Below, piece by piece: positions 26,591 to 37,526 of a DNA stretch of 64,000 nt. Numbering within the stretch: the stretch's first letter is position 1; each line of letters begins with the position of its first letter. The notes below the pieces were generated by a model. It saw only the letters and a program-made list of their open reading frames with translations, made no database searches and was not told where the DNA came from. The translations under genes and the position numbers were made by a program. The DNA comes from Synechocystis sp. LKSZ1 (GTDB lineage Bacteria > Cyanobacteriota > Cyanobacteriia > Cyanobacteriales > Microcystaceae): positions 2,542,001 through 2,606,000 of the forward strand of contig NZ_AP031572.1 in the NCBI RefSeq assembly GCF_040436315.1, given 5' to 3'.

Positions 26591-27961
26591 TTAGGAGTCG
26601 CTGGCGGGAGGGGCCGGTTGGATATTCCAGTTTTCAATCACCCGTTGCCGGGAGCGGGCAATCACCAGGGCATCGCTGGGGACATCATGGGTCACGACGG
26701 AACCCGCCGCCACCGTTACGGAATTGCCCAGGGTGACGGGGGCCACGAAGACGCTATTGGCGCCGGTTTTAGTCCCATTACCAATGTTGGTTTGATGCTT
26801 ATTGACCCCATCGTAGTTGGCGGTAATGGTGCCAGCACCGACGTTCACCCGTTCCCCTAGACGGGCATCCCCTAAGTAACTGAGGTGAGCCACGTTGGTT
26901 TGGGGGCCAATCTGGGATTTTTTAATTTCAACAAAGTTACCGATACGACAGTGGTCACTAATTTCAGCTCCGCCCCGCAGATGACTATAGGGGCCAATGC
27001 GGCAATGGGAGGCAATTGTGCTCTGGCTGACGACGGAGTATAAAATACTCGTTCCTTCCCCGACCACGCTATCTTCGAGCAAACTGCCCGGCCCAATCCG
27101 ACAGCCATTGCCCAGAATGGTTTTACCCCGGAGGTGACTATGGGGTTCAATAACGACATCAGTGCCGATTTGGACGGTATCGTCAATGGTAATACTGTCG
27201 GGGTTAATCAGGGTAACGCCCGCCGCCATCCATTGGTCTTTAATGCGGTTTTGCAGAACTTCGTAGGCACTGGCTAATTGTTTACGGTCGTTAATGCCGC
27301 TAATTTCTAGGTGGTCTTCGACGTCCATGGCCATCACTGGTTGGAGGAACTGTACCACATCGGTTAAATAATACTCCTGTTGGTCATTGTTAGCCTGGAG
27401 TTGAGGAAGGATAGCCGCTAGACGGGGCCAATGAAAACAATAAATACCACCGTTAATGCGATGATTTTTGCGTTGGGCGTCATTACAGTCCCGATCTTCC
27501 ACGATCTGGGTAACGTGATTATTGCCATCGCAGAACACCCGGCCGTAGCCCTTGGGGTTAGGAAGATGAGCTGTTAAGACGGTAGCGACATTTTGATGTT
27601 GCTGATGAGTCTGCATAAGTTGTTGCAGGGTTTCCGGCCGCAGGAGGGGGGCATCGCCATTCAGAACCAGGAGATCACCTTGGTATCCCTGCAGATGGGG
27701 TAGAAGTTGTTGAATCGCGTGGCCCGTGCCGAGTTGTTGTCGTTGCTCGACAAATTCCACATCGATTCTGCCTTGAAACTGGGCCCGGACGGCATCGGCC
27801 TGGTAGCCGACGATCAATAACTGTCGTTCTGGATTCAGGGAGCGACAACTTTCTAAGACTCGCTCCACCAGGGTCAGCCCGCCGAGTCGATGGAGAACTT
27901 TTGGTAAGGTGGACTTCATGCGAGTACCTTTACCCGCCGCCAAGATTGCTACCGCGACCAT
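26591..27961 (-). CDS. glmU: Bifunctional UDP-GlcNAc pyrophosphorylase / GlcN-1-P acetyltransferase
   Basis: A 456-residue enzyme that acetylates glucosamine-1-phosphate and then couples it to UTP, giving UDP-GlcNAc for peptidoglycan and surface glycans. The N-terminal Rossmann-like domain has [20 protein letters not shown]; the C-terminal half is a left-handed beta helix with hexapeptide repeats and the acetyl-CoA region [20 protein letters not shown]. Length is normal. It precedes hisG with a 15-nt gap. The gene on the opposite strand starts about 40 bp from this ATG. Confidence 0.97.
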   Translation of the reverse strand: MVAVAILAAGKGTRMKSTLPKVLHRLGGLTLVERVLESCRSLNPERQLLIVGYQADAVRAQFQGRIDVEFVEQRQQLGTGHAIQQLLPHLQGYQGDLLVLNGDAPLLRPETLQQLMQTHQQHQNVATVLTAHLPNPKGYGRVFCDGNNHVTQIVEDRDCNDAQRKNHRINGGIYCFHWPRLAAILPQLQANNDQQEYYLTDVVQFLQPVMAMDVEDHLEISGINDRKQLASAYEVLQNRIKDQWMAAGVTLINPDSITIDDTVQIGTDVVIEPHSHLRGKTILGNGCRIGPGSLLEDSVVGEGTSILYSVVSQSTIASHCRIGPYSHLRGGAEISDHCRIGNFVEIKKSQIGPQTNVAHLSYLGDARLGERVNVGAGTITANYDGVNKHQTNIGNGTKTGANSVFVAPVTLGNSVTVAAGSVVTHDVPSDALVIARSRQRVIENWNIQPAPPASDS

Positions 27962-27999
27962 GCTGTATTTTCGTCAATATCATCGCATCTGAGTATATC

Positions 28000-28653
28000 G
28001 TGTCCCATCCCACTCCCCTGCAACGGATTTGTGAGACCACCCTGCTGTTCTATAAGCCCTACGGGGTTCTTTGTCAGTTCACGAACCCTGGGGATACTCC
28101 CGAACCACGTCTCACCCTCAAGGATTTTATTGCCCTACCGGATTTTTATCCTGCCGGTCGTTTAGATTTTGACAGCGAGGGCCTCCTACTCCTCACCAAC
28201 CATGGCCCTCTCCAGCATCGCCTGGCCCATCGTCAGTTTGCCCATGCCCGTACCTACTGGGTCCAAGTCGAACGGATTCCCGCAGACAGCGACCTAGAAC
28301 CCCTACGCCAGGGAATACGAATTCAGGACTACCACACCCGACCGGCCCAGGTGCACCGCCTGGAGCCAGAACCGCTACTTCCCCCGCGTCAGCCCCCGGT
28401 ACGCTATCGTAAAAGTGTTCCCACGAGTTGGCTAGAACTGACCCTAACCGAAGGGCGCAATCGTCAAGTCCGTCGCATGACCGCCGCCATTGGTTTTCCG
28501 ACGCTTCGCCTGGTGCGGGTAGCGATGACGGTGATGATCCCCCAGCGCAGAAGAACGCCTCAGCCGTTAACCTTAACCCTTGAGGGGCTCCAGCCGGGCC
28601 AGTGGCGTTGGCTAACTCCCACTGAGGGCCAATGGTTGCAACGACTAGGCTAG
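28000..28653 (+). CDS. RNA pseudouridine synthase, RsuA/RluE type
   Basis: The frame is open from 27901, but that would overlap glmU, and the GTG at 28000 gives a 217-residue protein, the usual size of RluE-like enzymes. It begins [20 protein letters not shown]. The catalytic aspartate lies in [16 protein letters not shown], and [19 protein letters not shown] is the second family motif. There is no N-terminal S4 domain, consistent with RluE (23S rRNA) rather than RsuA, but the exact target is not readable. Its 3' end overlaps the convergent response regulator gene by 9 bp. Confidence 0.9.
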   Translation: MSHPTPLQRICETTLLFYKPYGVLCQFTNPGDTPEPRLTLKDFIALPDFYPAGRLDFDSEGLLLLTNHGPLQHRLAHRQFAHARTYWVQVERIPADSDLEPLRQGIRIQDYHTRPAQVHRLEPEPLLPPRQPPVRYRKSVPTSWLELTLTEGRNRQVRRMTAAIGFPTLRLVRVAMTVMIPQRRRTPQPLTLTLEGLQPGQWRWLTPTEGQWLQRLG

Positions 28654-29301
28654 ATTGCTCTGGATGGCCCAGCGGGCCAGTTCTGTCCGGTTATGCAGAC
28701 TGGTTTTGTTGAGCATGTTGGACACATGGCTTTCGATCGTACGCTGACTGACTTTCATTTTCTCGGCAATTTCACGGTTGGCCATGCCCTGGGCTACTAA
28801 CTGCACCACTTTAAGCTCTGTGGGAGTCAGCTCAACATTACTGGGAACCTGGAGGGGGTGACTATCCTCCGTCGGCCGATGATGGAAACGCAGGAGACGG
28901 CTGGCCTGCCGCAGGGAGGATTCAACCTGAGCCACCAGTTCCTCGGGCTCAAAGGGCTTCACCATATAGACATCGGCGCCGGTATTGAGGCCTTTGACTC
29001 GGTCTTGACTCTGGCCCTTGGCTGAGAGAAACATAACCGGAATCCAGCTAATCCGGGGGTCTTGGCGCACTTGGTTAATCAGGGCATAGCCATCCATCTC
29101 CGGCATCATGATGTCGCAGATGATCATATCCGGCACATAGGTATCGAGAATCGTCAGGGCCTCTTGCCCATTCTCCGCCGTCATGACGTCATAGCCCTGA
29201 AATTCGAGGTAATCTTTGACCAACAAAATAAGATTGGGGTCATCGTCCACGAGGAGTAAGCGATAGGTTTCTTTGGTGGCTTTGGCTGGATGCTCTTTCA
29301 T
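28645..29301 (-). CDS. NarL-type response regulator, Rre1/Ycf29-like
   Basis: A 218-residue two-component regulator: receiver domain (about 12-130) with acidic pocket DDD at 19-21, phosphoacceptor D63 in [15 protein letters not shown] and K115 in [12 protein letters not shown], and a C-terminal LuxR-type helix-turn-helix (about 153-215; [20 protein letters not shown]). The sequence [19 protein letters not shown] is reminiscent of plastid Ycf29 and cyanobacterial Rre1, a stress and light regulator partnered with Hik2; that identity is inference. No kinase gene is adjacent. It is divergent from ccaA across 260 bp. Confidence 0.88.
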   Translation of the reverse strand: MKEHPAKATKETYRLLLVDDDPNLILLVKDYLEFQGYDVMTAENGQEALTILDTYVPDMIICDIMMPEMDGYALINQVRQDPRISWIPVMFLSAKGQSQDRVKGLNTGADVYMVKPFEPEELVAQVESSLRQASRLLRFHHRPTEDSHPLQVPSNVELTPTELKVVQLVAQGMANREIAEKMKVSQRTIESHVSNMLNKTSLHNRTELARWAIQSNLA

Positions 29302-29513
29302 GGATACCCTGGGCAGTGATTAACCGCAAAACGAGGCTTTCAATCTCTTCAATTGTAGCAGTATAATTGCTCATACTGATTCGATAGGCTGAAAATAAGT
29401 AGGGCTTATCACTAACAGCAAACCTTCTGCGTGGACTGGGTTTAGCCCCTTGAGGCTGGGGTAATAAGAGGCCTAGGCAAGCTTTTTTGAATATGAGGGG
29501 AAGAAACGGGGAA

Positions 29514-29522
29514 TGGTATGAT
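29514..29522 (+). promoter_or_regulatory. Extended -10 element upstream of ccaA
   Basis: TGGTATGAT (TGn plus TATGAT at 29517-29522) lies 43 bp before the ccaA ATG. No good -35 box at normal spacing is seen, which is compatible with an extended -10 promoter. Confidence 0.4.
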
Positions 29523-29564
29523 AAACCATTGAAAATTTGCTAACTTATTGATGCCCCGCGCTCC

Positions 29565-30377
29565 ATGGAAAAACTCCTTGAGGGACTACAACAGTTTCAG
29601 ATGGGTTACTTTAGCTCCCATCGAGACTTGTTTGAGCAATTATCCCACGGTCAACACCCCCGGATTTTGTTCATTACTTGCTCGGATTCCCGCATTGACC
29701 CCAATCTAATTACCCAGGCCCAGGTAGGGGAATTATTTGTGATTCGGAATGCCGGTAATATTATTCCCCCCTACGGAGCGGCCAATGGAGGAGAAGGAGC
29801 GGCGATGGAATACGCCCTTGCCGCTCTGGGTATCGAGCAAATTATTGTCTGTGGCCATTCCCACTGCGGTGCGATGAAAGGCCTCCTCAAGCTTAACTCT
29901 CTCCAAGAAAAACTCCCCCTCGTCTACGATTGGCTCAAACACGCAGAAGCTACTCGTCGCCTCATGCTGGAAAATTACAGCAACCTAGAGGGAGAGGAAC
30001 TAATCGAGATGACAGTGGCCGAAAATGTCCTAACTCAACTCGAAAATTTACAGACTTACCCCATCATTCGCTCAAAACTCCACCAAGGAAAGTTGGCCCT
30101 GCACGGTTGGATCTATCGCATTGAAACCGGAGAAGTTCTGGCCTATGACGGGGTTCTCCACGATTTCGTCCCTCCCCAGAGTCGGTTATCGACCCCGGAG
30201 CCAGAGTATAATCTCCACCCCAGTTGTCCGCTCCTGAGCCATCAGCCCTTCAAGATTGCTAGTCCGGCAACGCCCCTCTCAACCCTAGCTGTACCAGCGA
30301 ATCGTCCCATGTCCCGGCCGGGGTTCGCCCATTTGTCCCCAGAACAAGCCGAAAGAATCTATCGGGGTTCTGTCTAG
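29565..30377 (+). CDS. ccaA: Beta-carbonic anhydrase, carboxysomal CcaA type
   Basis: A 270-residue zinc enzyme converting bicarbonate to CO2 inside the carboxysome. Zinc ligands are C39 in FITCSDSRIDPN, H98 and C101 in VCGHSHCGAMKG; D41 and R43 form the usual dyad. A long C-terminal extension after about residue 200 (rich in Pro and Ser, ending EQAERIYRGSV) is characteristic of CcaA and is thought to help its packaging through CcmM/CcmN. The ccm operon lies about 12 kb away. Its stop codon overlaps the stop of a convergent 37-residue ORF. Confidence 0.94.
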   Translation: MEKLLEGLQQFQMGYFSSHRDLFEQLSHGQHPRILFITCSDSRIDPNLITQAQVGELFVIRNAGNIIPPYGAANGGEGAAMEYALAALGIEQIIVCGHSHCGAMKGLLKLNSLQEKLPLVYDWLKHAEATRRLMLENYSNLEGEELIEMTVAENVLTQLENLQTYPIIRSKLHQGKLALHGWIYRIETGEVLAYDGVLHDFVPPQSRLSTPEPEYNLHPSCPLLSHQPFKIASPATPLSTLAVPANRPMSRPGFAHLSPEQAERIYRGSV

Positions 30378-30487
30378 GGTTTTTTGCCCAGGGCCTTGAC
30401 TCCGGTGAGGAGCAGAATTAGGCCAGCACAGCAAATCCCCAGGGCCAGAATTCCCAGCAGACCGTCTAAGGTGGTAGTACTTTCCAT
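30374..30487 (-). CDS. Small single-span membrane protein, 37 aa
   Basis: ATG at 30487 to TAG at 30374 gives 37 residues beginning MESTTTLDGLLGILALGICC, with a single hydrophobic span (about 8-29) and a basic tail ending KALGKKP. The topology is that of small photosynthetic-membrane proteins. I recognise no family. Its stop shares the CTAG tetranucleotide with the ccaA stop on the other strand, so the two genes end in 3-bp overlap. The upstream neighbour on the same strand, the PAS gene, ends 35 bp before its start. Confidence 0.5.
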   Translation of the reverse strand: MESTTTLDGLLGILALGICCAGLILLLTGVKALGKKP

Positions 30488-30521
30488 CGCTCGATATCGT
30501 AGGTGAACGGTAGAGTAGACG

Positions 30522-31004
30522 CTATTTCTGGCAACTCAGTTGCTGTAGCTTGGCCTTGAGGCTGTCATTTTCCTGTTGGAGTCCTTGGTTACGACGAATC
30601 AGTTCCCGACGAAATTGCTCCTGCTGTTGGGCTTGGCGCTGGCGTTCCCGCAAGTCTTGCAAAATGGCCATTACAAAGGTCATGGTTCCCTGGCTATCAA
30701 AGATGGGGCTGGCCGTGAGTTCAATGGGAATAATCTGGCCGCCCTGGTGGATCTCCAGATCCGTCACGGTATTCGTTTCTCCCTGAAAGGCCAGGAGGAG
30801 AGGATGCTCTGCTAAAGGATAGAGTTGATTGGTGCCAGCTTGATAGGCCTGGTAAATCACGTTTAACTGCTCTAAATTAGCCTGAGGAAGAACGCCTTTA
30901 CCTAATAGATCGATGGCCTTGAGATTGGCATAGTAGGGGTGGCCTTGGGCATCCAGAATGAAAATTCCTAGAGGACAAGCATCTAAAAAAGCTTTGAACG
31001 CCAT
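30522..31004 (-). CDS. PAS-domain protein with C-terminal coiled coil
   Basis: A 160-residue protein. Residues about 5-120 form a PAS domain (ACPLGIFILDAQGHPYYANL, then IPIELTASPIFDSQGTMTFV and a PAC-like AILQDLRERQ). The remainder (about 120-158) is a Gln- and charge-rich coiled coil (QQQEQFRRELIRRNQGLQQE). There is no output domain. It may be a sensor subunit that acts through dimerisation with a kinase encoded elsewhere; ligand is unknown. The neighbour upstream is the divergent sat gene. Confidence 0.8.
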   Translation of the reverse strand: MAFKAFLDACPLGIFILDAQGHPYYANLKAIDLLGKGVLPQANLEQLNVIYQAYQAGTNQLYPLAEHPLLLAFQGETNTVTDLEIHQGGQIIPIELTASPIFDSQGTMTFVMAILQDLRERQRQAQQQEQFRRELIRRNQGLQQENDSLKAKLQQLSCQK

Positions 31005-31225
31005 GAATTGTTAACGAAAGACTCCATTCGTTGTAGCTACTTTCCTATCTTAAGGGCCGTCTCCGGCCTTCTGCATCGACAAAGTTGAGCGTTGAGACGA
31101 TGGCCCCATCGGCAGTTTATCCTGGCCGCGATGATCGACAGCAGAGACTGATACAATGAACCACGAACCAATCACGCTTGCCGTCCTGATTCTGGCAATC
31201 GAAGACCCTACTTTTCTCCCGACCT

Positions 31226-32407
31226 ATGAGTATTTCTGTTGACGGCATCGCCCCCCACGGTGGCCAACTGATTAATCGCATTGCAACCCCAGCGGAGCGA
31301 GCAGAATTTTTGGCCCAAGCGGATCATCTGTCCCGTATTCAGCTCGATGAACGGGCCACCTCTGACCTGGTGATGATTGCCATTGGTGGTTTCAGTCCCC
31401 TGAAGGGCTTTATGGAACAGGCTGATTATGAGTTGGTCGTGGAGGAAATGCACCTCACCAACGGTCTGCCCTGGACGATTCCCATTACCCTCTCCGTTGC
31501 GGAAGCGGTGGCTGAACCCCTCAAGGAAGGCAGTTGGGTGCGGCTCGATAATCCCCAGGGTCAGTTCATCGGGGTCTTAGAACTCACGCAAAAATATTAC
31601 TACAACCGGGCCCACGAGGCTGTGAATGTATACCGCACCGATGACCAGGCCCATCCCGGCGTTAAGGTGGTTTACGACCAAGGGCCTGTCAATTTAGCCG
31701 GGCCGGTTTGGTTACTAGAGCGTGAAGCCCATCCCCAGTTTCCGGCCTATCAGATCGATCCCCTAGTCTCTCGTAAATTATTTGCTGAAAAAGGTTGGCA
31801 AACCATTGTCGGCTTCCAGACCCGTAACCCCATTCACCGGGCCCATGAATATATCCAGAAATGCGCTCTAGAAGTGGTGGATGGCCTGTTTCTGCATCCT
31901 CTGGTGGGGGCCACTAAAAGCGACGATATTCCGGCGGATGTGCGGATGCGTTGCTACGAAATTATGCTAGAGCATTATTTCCCCCAAGACCGGGTGATTT
32001 TAGCCATTAATCCTTCTGCTATGCGCTACGCGGGCCCTCGGGAGGCGATTTTCCATGCCTTGATCCGCAAAAACTACGGCTGTACTCACTTTATCGTGGG
32101 CCGTGACCATGCGGGGGTCGGTGACTACTACGGCACCTACGATGCTCAGTATCTGTTTGATGAGTTTAAGCCTGAGGCCCTGGGCATTGTTCCCATGAAA
32201 TTTGAGCACGCCTTCTATTGTACCCGCACCCAACAGATGGCCACTACTAAAACGAGCCCCAGCAGTAAGGAAGAACGCATTCACCTCTCGGGAACCAAGG
32301 TGCGAGAGCTACTCCGCCAAGGTAAAATGCCGCCACCAGAATTTTCTCGGCCTGAAGTGGCCCAGGAATTGATTCGGGCCATGCAAGCCGCGGCCACTGA
32401 GGGGTAA
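31226..32407 (+). CDS. sat: Sulfate adenylyltransferase (ATP sulfurylase)
   Basis: A 393-residue monomer-type ATP sulfurylase that makes adenosine 5'-phosphosulfate from sulfate and ATP, the first step in sulfate assimilation. The nucleotide-binding motif [19 protein letters not shown] begins at residue 198; the second motif is [15 protein letters not shown]. There is no APS kinase domain, as expected for this length. The next gene starts 71 bp downstream on the same strand. Sulfolipid genes lie 4 kb downstream, though they are not part of the same unit by spacing. Confidence 0.96.
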   Translation: MSISVDGIAPHGGQLINRIATPAERAEFLAQADHLSRIQLDERATSDLVMIAIGGFSPLKGFMEQADYELVVEEMHLTNGLPWTIPITLSVAEAVAEPLKEGSWVRLDNPQGQFIGVLELTQKYYYNRAHEAVNVYRTDDQAHPGVKVVYDQGPVNLAGPVWLLEREAHPQFPAYQIDPLVSRKLFAEKGWQTIVGFQTRNPIHRAHEYIQKCALEVVDGLFLHPLVGATKSDDIPADVRMRCYEIMLEHYFPQDRVILAINPSAMRYAGPREAIFHALIRKNYGCTHFIVGRDHAGVGDYYGTYDAQYLFDEFKPEALGIVPMKFEHAFYCTRTQQMATTKTSPSSKEERIHLSGTKVRELLRQGKMPPPEFSRPEVAQELIRAMQAAATEG

Positions 32408-32478
32408 CAATGGGACAGGGGGGCTTGGGGACTGCGTGCCTGAGCCTCTCTGGCGTGCTGTATCAGAGGGTTTTCCCT

Positions 32479-34515
32479 ATGAGCTTGAATCGACGAACCT
32501 TCCTGAAATGCGGCTTTGGCCTGGGGGCCAGTTCCCTGGCCTGGGGAACGCTTCCCTGGCAAGGCTGGGCAGACTCGTTTCAAGCCACCGCCGCGACGGC
32601 CCCCCGTAAGTTGGCCCTGCTGGTGGGTATTAATCAGTACGCAAAACCGGCGACAGGCAATAATCTTCTGCCCGACTTGGGGGGCTGTGCCACCGATGTG
32701 GCCCTGTACCGGGATCTATTGGTGGAGCGTTACGGTTTTCAGCCAACGGATGTCCTGAGTTTAGTGGATAGTCAGGCCACGTTAGCTGACCTGAAAACTG
32801 CCTTTCAAGAGCATTTAATCCAACCGGCCCGGGCCGGAGATTGGATTGTTGTTCACTTCAGTGGTTATGGCACTTGGTTACCACAACCCGCAAGCCTGAC
32901 AATGCCTGAGCCTGTTCTCCTGACGGCTGAAGCTGGAGAATCAACGACATCGTTAGTGGGCCTGGCCTGGTCTGAGTTATGGAGTCTCGTACAGGGCCTA
33001 GCCACCGATAAAGTCACCCTGATTCTGGACAGTAGTTTTAGTCCTCGCTCAACCAGCCTATCCGGCAATTTGCAGAGTCGGAGTGCTCCTTTAGAGGGGA
33101 TCGTCCCGGCTCCCACCCTCCCGGATCTGAAAAAAAACCTCAAAAATCGCTGGGTGCTCTGGGCGACGCAGGCCGATGGGGAAGCCTTTGAATTACGCGG
33201 GAATGGCTTTCAGTGCGGAATGTTTAGCGAGGCTCTGACCCAATACCTCTGGCAAGCGGCTACGCCCCAGCGTCTCCAGGTGGCCCTGGCCCATACAGCA
33301 GATAGTCTTGTCCCCCGTCTGGGAAATCAGCAACAACCCCAGGGGAGCGGCAACCCCTCCGGAACCTGGGGCGACACGACCTTAGCAGGGCCTTTTCTGG
33401 GGGCAGACGGCTTTGTGCAGGAGAGCCTAGACGAACAGACACTCCTACTCTCGCTTCGGGGGCTAGCTCCCGATCTGCTCAATTGCTCCCGTCTTAATTC
33501 CCAGTTCCAAGTCCAGACCGCCGATAGTACCCTGCCCCTAATTGTCAAAATTACAGAACACAATGGTTTCCAGGCAAAGGCCGTGATTCAAGGTTCCCTT
33601 GTTGCGATACCCCAGCCCGGCCAAGGGATTCAAGAAAAAGTCCGGGCTGTACCCCGACATCCGAGCCTTACGTTGGCCCTGGGGCATCAATTAGATCGTA
33701 TTGAGCGGGTCGATGCCACCAGTGCTCTCACCGCCGTTACGACCGTGACCCAGGTCGTCAACGCTGGAGAGCAAATGGCGGATTGTGTCTTGGAAAAATC
33801 CAGCGATGACGGTTATATCCTGCTCACGGAGGGGGGGCAGACGTTGGGGAAACTCAAGGCCAAGGAAAGCGAAGCCATTAAATCGGCGATTGGTCGTCTG
33901 AACCCTGTTTTTGAACGATTACTGGCCCTGAAATGGTTGCGGCTACTAATCAATGACGGCGCGACGACCCTCGGTCTGCGGGCGAGTCTAGGAAGCCTGG
34001 AGGGCCAGCGTCTCCGTTGGTGGCAACAACGTGAAACCGTCCACTCCCAAAGAACCGCCCCACTGGTTACCACCTTTTTGCCCCAAATTGCCCGGGACAT
34101 TCCCCTCCAATTACAGCTCGACAACCTTAGTAACCTGGACTTGTACTATCAAATTCTGGGATTAGGGAGCCAGGGCCAGATGATCGCTTGGTACGAAACC
34201 CCGACTCCCCTGATGGCCTATCAAAATCAGATAGCGCCGAAGCTCCACCGCTTGCCTAGTGGTAAAACTTCCGGTCTAAACCAATGGTTTGTGGTGGCGG
34301 CCCCAGCCTCCTTCGGAGTAGTTCAGAGCCTCTTCGCCAACTGGGCTCCCACGCCAGGTCAGTTCGTTGACATTCCTCAGCCCCTGACGTTGATTCGTGC
34401 CCTGCTAGAGGCTCTGCAAGCGCCGGCCCTCGCCTCAGACGGAGAGAATTATTATCTGGCCCTCACCGATTGGGTAACGTTGCCCTTGTTGTACCAAATA
34501 GCCGGCGAAGGTTAG
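32479..34515 (+). CDS. Tat-exported pseudo-orthocaspase (caspase fold, Tyr/Ser in place of His/Cys)
   Basis: ATG 32479 follows GAGGG by 8 nt and gives 678 residues; it places a twin-arginine signal at the N-terminus (LNRRTFLKCGFGLGASSLAW). A peptidase C14 fold follows (LALLVGINQYAKP at about 44-56). The catalytic histidine position is tyrosine, Y130 in VHFSGYGTW (usually SGHG), and the cysteine position is serine, S186 in ILDSSFSPRS (usually DCCHSG). This Tyr/Ser combination defines a known class of cyanobacterial pseudo-orthocaspases expected to lack peptidase activity. The rest (about 300-678) is a beta-rich C-terminal part seen in these proteins, of unknown role. Location should be periplasm or thylakoid lumen. 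Confidence 0.88.
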   Translation: MSLNRRTFLKCGFGLGASSLAWGTLPWQGWADSFQATAATAPRKLALLVGINQYAKPATGNNLLPDLGGCATDVALYRDLLVERYGFQPTDVLSLVDSQATLADLKTAFQEHLIQPARAGDWIVVHFSGYGTWLPQPASLTMPEPVLLTAEAGESTTSLVGLAWSELWSLVQGLATDKVTLILDSSFSPRSTSLSGNLQSRSAPLEGIVPAPTLPDLKKNLKNRWVLWATQADGEAFELRGNGFQCGMFSEALTQYLWQAATPQRLQVALAHTADSLVPRLGNQQQPQGSGNPSGTWGDTTLAGPFLGADGFVQESLDEQTLLLSLRGLAPDLLNCSRLNSQFQVQTADSTLPLIVKITEHNGFQAKAVIQGSLVAIPQPGQGIQEKVRAVPRHPSLTLALGHQLDRIERVDATSALTAVTTVTQVVNAGEQMADCVLEKSSDDGYILLTEGGQTLGKLKAKESEAIKSAIGRLNPVFERLLALKWLRLLINDGATTLGLRASLGSLEGQRLRWWQQRETVHSQRTAPLVTTFLPQIARDIPLQLQLDNLSNLDLYYQILGLGSQGQMIAWYETPTPLMAYQNQIAPKLHRLPSGKTSGLNQWFVVAAPASFGVVQSLFANWAPTPGQFVDIPQPLTLIRALLEALQAPALASDGENYYLALTDWVTLPLLYQIAGEG

Positions 34516-34613
34516 GAGGATGGTAAGGGACGGAATCCTTGTTAGGATGAAGAGCACCCCTGATAATAATCTTTGCCCCTGCTTTTTGAACAGACTCTCT
34601 GGCTGTGTTTTCT

Positions 34614-36233
34614 ATGACCTCCCTGCCCTCGAATACCCAACATCGTCTCCAAAAGTTGCCTCAAATTCCCAGTGTGTGGGAAGGAGATCGTCGCACCCTA
34701 CAGGGAGGGGAGTACAGTATTGATGGTGATAGTCCGGCAGCAGGGGATTGCATTCTTTGGGTCGATGGTAGCGAAGGGATGGTCAGGGCCATGGACATCG
34801 TAGCTAGTGACATTGGCCCCGAAGCCATTGTCCGTACGCTGATCCGAGCCATGGAAACCCCTCGTCGTCCAGCGGTTCCTGCCCGTCCTCAAAAAATTGT
34901 AGTACGGAATCGAGAAATCCAGTTTTTTCTGCGGGGGGCCCTGCAAAGCCTGGGGATTGCTATTGACTACGTTCCAGAACTCCCCCTGATTGACGAACTT
35001 TTTCGCAGTTTTGAGGCCCCCGAAGATAATCGCCCCGACCCCCTACCCAAGGCCTACAGCAAGCCCCTCAAACAATTAGCAGATCAGCTCTGGAAAGTTG
35101 CCCCTTGGCAGTATCTCACCGACCATGAAATCATTACGATCCATTGGGATGCGGCCGAAGCTTCTCGAGAAATTTATGGCTGTGTGTTGGGAATGCTTGG
35201 TCAAGAGTACGGCATTATTCTCTATCGTTCCTTAGATTCCCTGAAGCAGTTTCGGGTTATGGCCGCTTCGGTAAAAGATCCGGAACAAATGGAACAAGCC
35301 TTTTTAAGTCAAGACTGCTGGTTTCTGAACTACGAAGCCCACAATTTTGACCCCGAAGACACCTTCGATATCGGAGAACTCTCCGTTGATGAAGTTGTAC
35401 CACTGTTCGGTAGTGTTCATCCGTTAGAGGGCGTCCGTCCCTTCCTAGACGAAGAAGAAGCGGAGGTTGTGTACTATGCCCTAGAGGGGATTCGACAATT
35501 TGTCCGTCAACATCACAAGCATCTCAGCCAGGACCCCATCGAAGCCTTGGAGCAGAAGCTCGCCATTGCTCCCCCTTCAACGACATCGACGGCAGGGCCA
35601 ACGGTTCAGCTCAGCCTGGCCATTCAACCGCCCCTGATCGAAGAATTACTGGCCATTGAGGATGAGGCCGATGAGACCGCCCAGAGTCCCCTCCGCAATG
35701 ACCTGGTTCCGGCCAATGCCTGTCTCAGCCTGGGGATGATTCCCTGGCCCGTACGGGAGGCCCTACACGACAATCCCCGGGCCTATTGCCAAAAACAGAC
35801 GGTGGAAACCCAAGGAGATGGCTTTCCAGTTTTAATTATTCAGACCTCCCGGCCCAAGGCCCAGGAAATGATTAACCGCTTGCAGGAAGAGGGGGGGATT
35901 ATCGGCCTGGGGTTTAATCTGGGAGAAGATTCCTGGACGGCAACCTCCTACGACTTGGGCATCCTCCAGACTGGCGCCAAGAACCTATACTTATTCGGTG
36001 AATTTTTGCAAGATAGCCCGACCCATCACAAGGCTCGACAAAAATGGAATCAACGCTGTCAATCCACCAAAGGCTATTGCGGCCTGCTGATTGCGATGGG
36101 AGTCAGTGGTCGTTCTCGAGGGAATCCCCAACTTAAGGATATGCTGGGCTTCTTTGAGGCACGCTTCCTTTCTGCGGAAGAACTAGGGATTGGCCCGCTA
36201 CAGTTAATGCCCCATTTTGATATGGAATGGTAG
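34614..36233 (+). CDS. Conserved-looking cyanobacterial protein, unrecognised function
   Basis: From ATG 34614 (GTG 34605 is an alternative) a 539-residue soluble protein. The first part includes LPQIPSVWEGDRRTLQGGEY and ILWVDGSEGMVRAMDIVASD; a middle section reads DQLWKVAPWQYLTDHEIITI and contains a domain with VLGMLGQEYGIILYRSLDSL. An acidic linker is followed by a second unit with FPVLIIQTSRPKAQEMINRL. It resembles the DUF6930-type annotation as I recall it, but I am not certain. No signal peptide or membrane segment. It lies 98 bp after the pseudo-orthocaspase and 84 bp before sqdB, all on the same strand. Confidence 0.75.
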   Translation: MTSLPSNTQHRLQKLPQIPSVWEGDRRTLQGGEYSIDGDSPAAGDCILWVDGSEGMVRAMDIVASDIGPEAIVRTLIRAMETPRRPAVPARPQKIVVRNREIQFFLRGALQSLGIAIDYVPELPLIDELFRSFEAPEDNRPDPLPKAYSKPLKQLADQLWKVAPWQYLTDHEIITIHWDAAEASREIYGCVLGMLGQEYGIILYRSLDSLKQFRVMAASVKDPEQMEQAFLSQDCWFLNYEAHNFDPEDTFDIGELSVDEVVPLFGSVHPLEGVRPFLDEEEAEVVYYALEGIRQFVRQHHKHLSQDPIEALEQKLAIAPPSTTSTAGPTVQLSLAIQPPLIEELLAIEDEADETAQSPLRNDLVPANACLSLGMIPWPVREALHDNPRAYCQKQTVETQGDGFPVLIIQTSRPKAQEMINRLQEEGGIIGLGFNLGEDSWTATSYDLGILQTGAKNLYLFGEFLQDSPTHHKARQKWNQRCQSTKGYCGLLIAMGVSGRSRGNPQLKDMLGFFEARFLSAEELGIGPLQLMPHFDMEW

Positions 36234-36287
36234 CCCTCGAATCAATGGCCTCGGCCGTCCCCAGACCTGATACATTGAGTTAGATGA

Positions 36288-37469
<1,182 letters not shown>

Positions 37470-37526
37470 TTGCGGATTCCTCCCTCTAGGTTGCTAGGGG
37501 GTAATAGACTTTGCCCCTTGCTTCCT

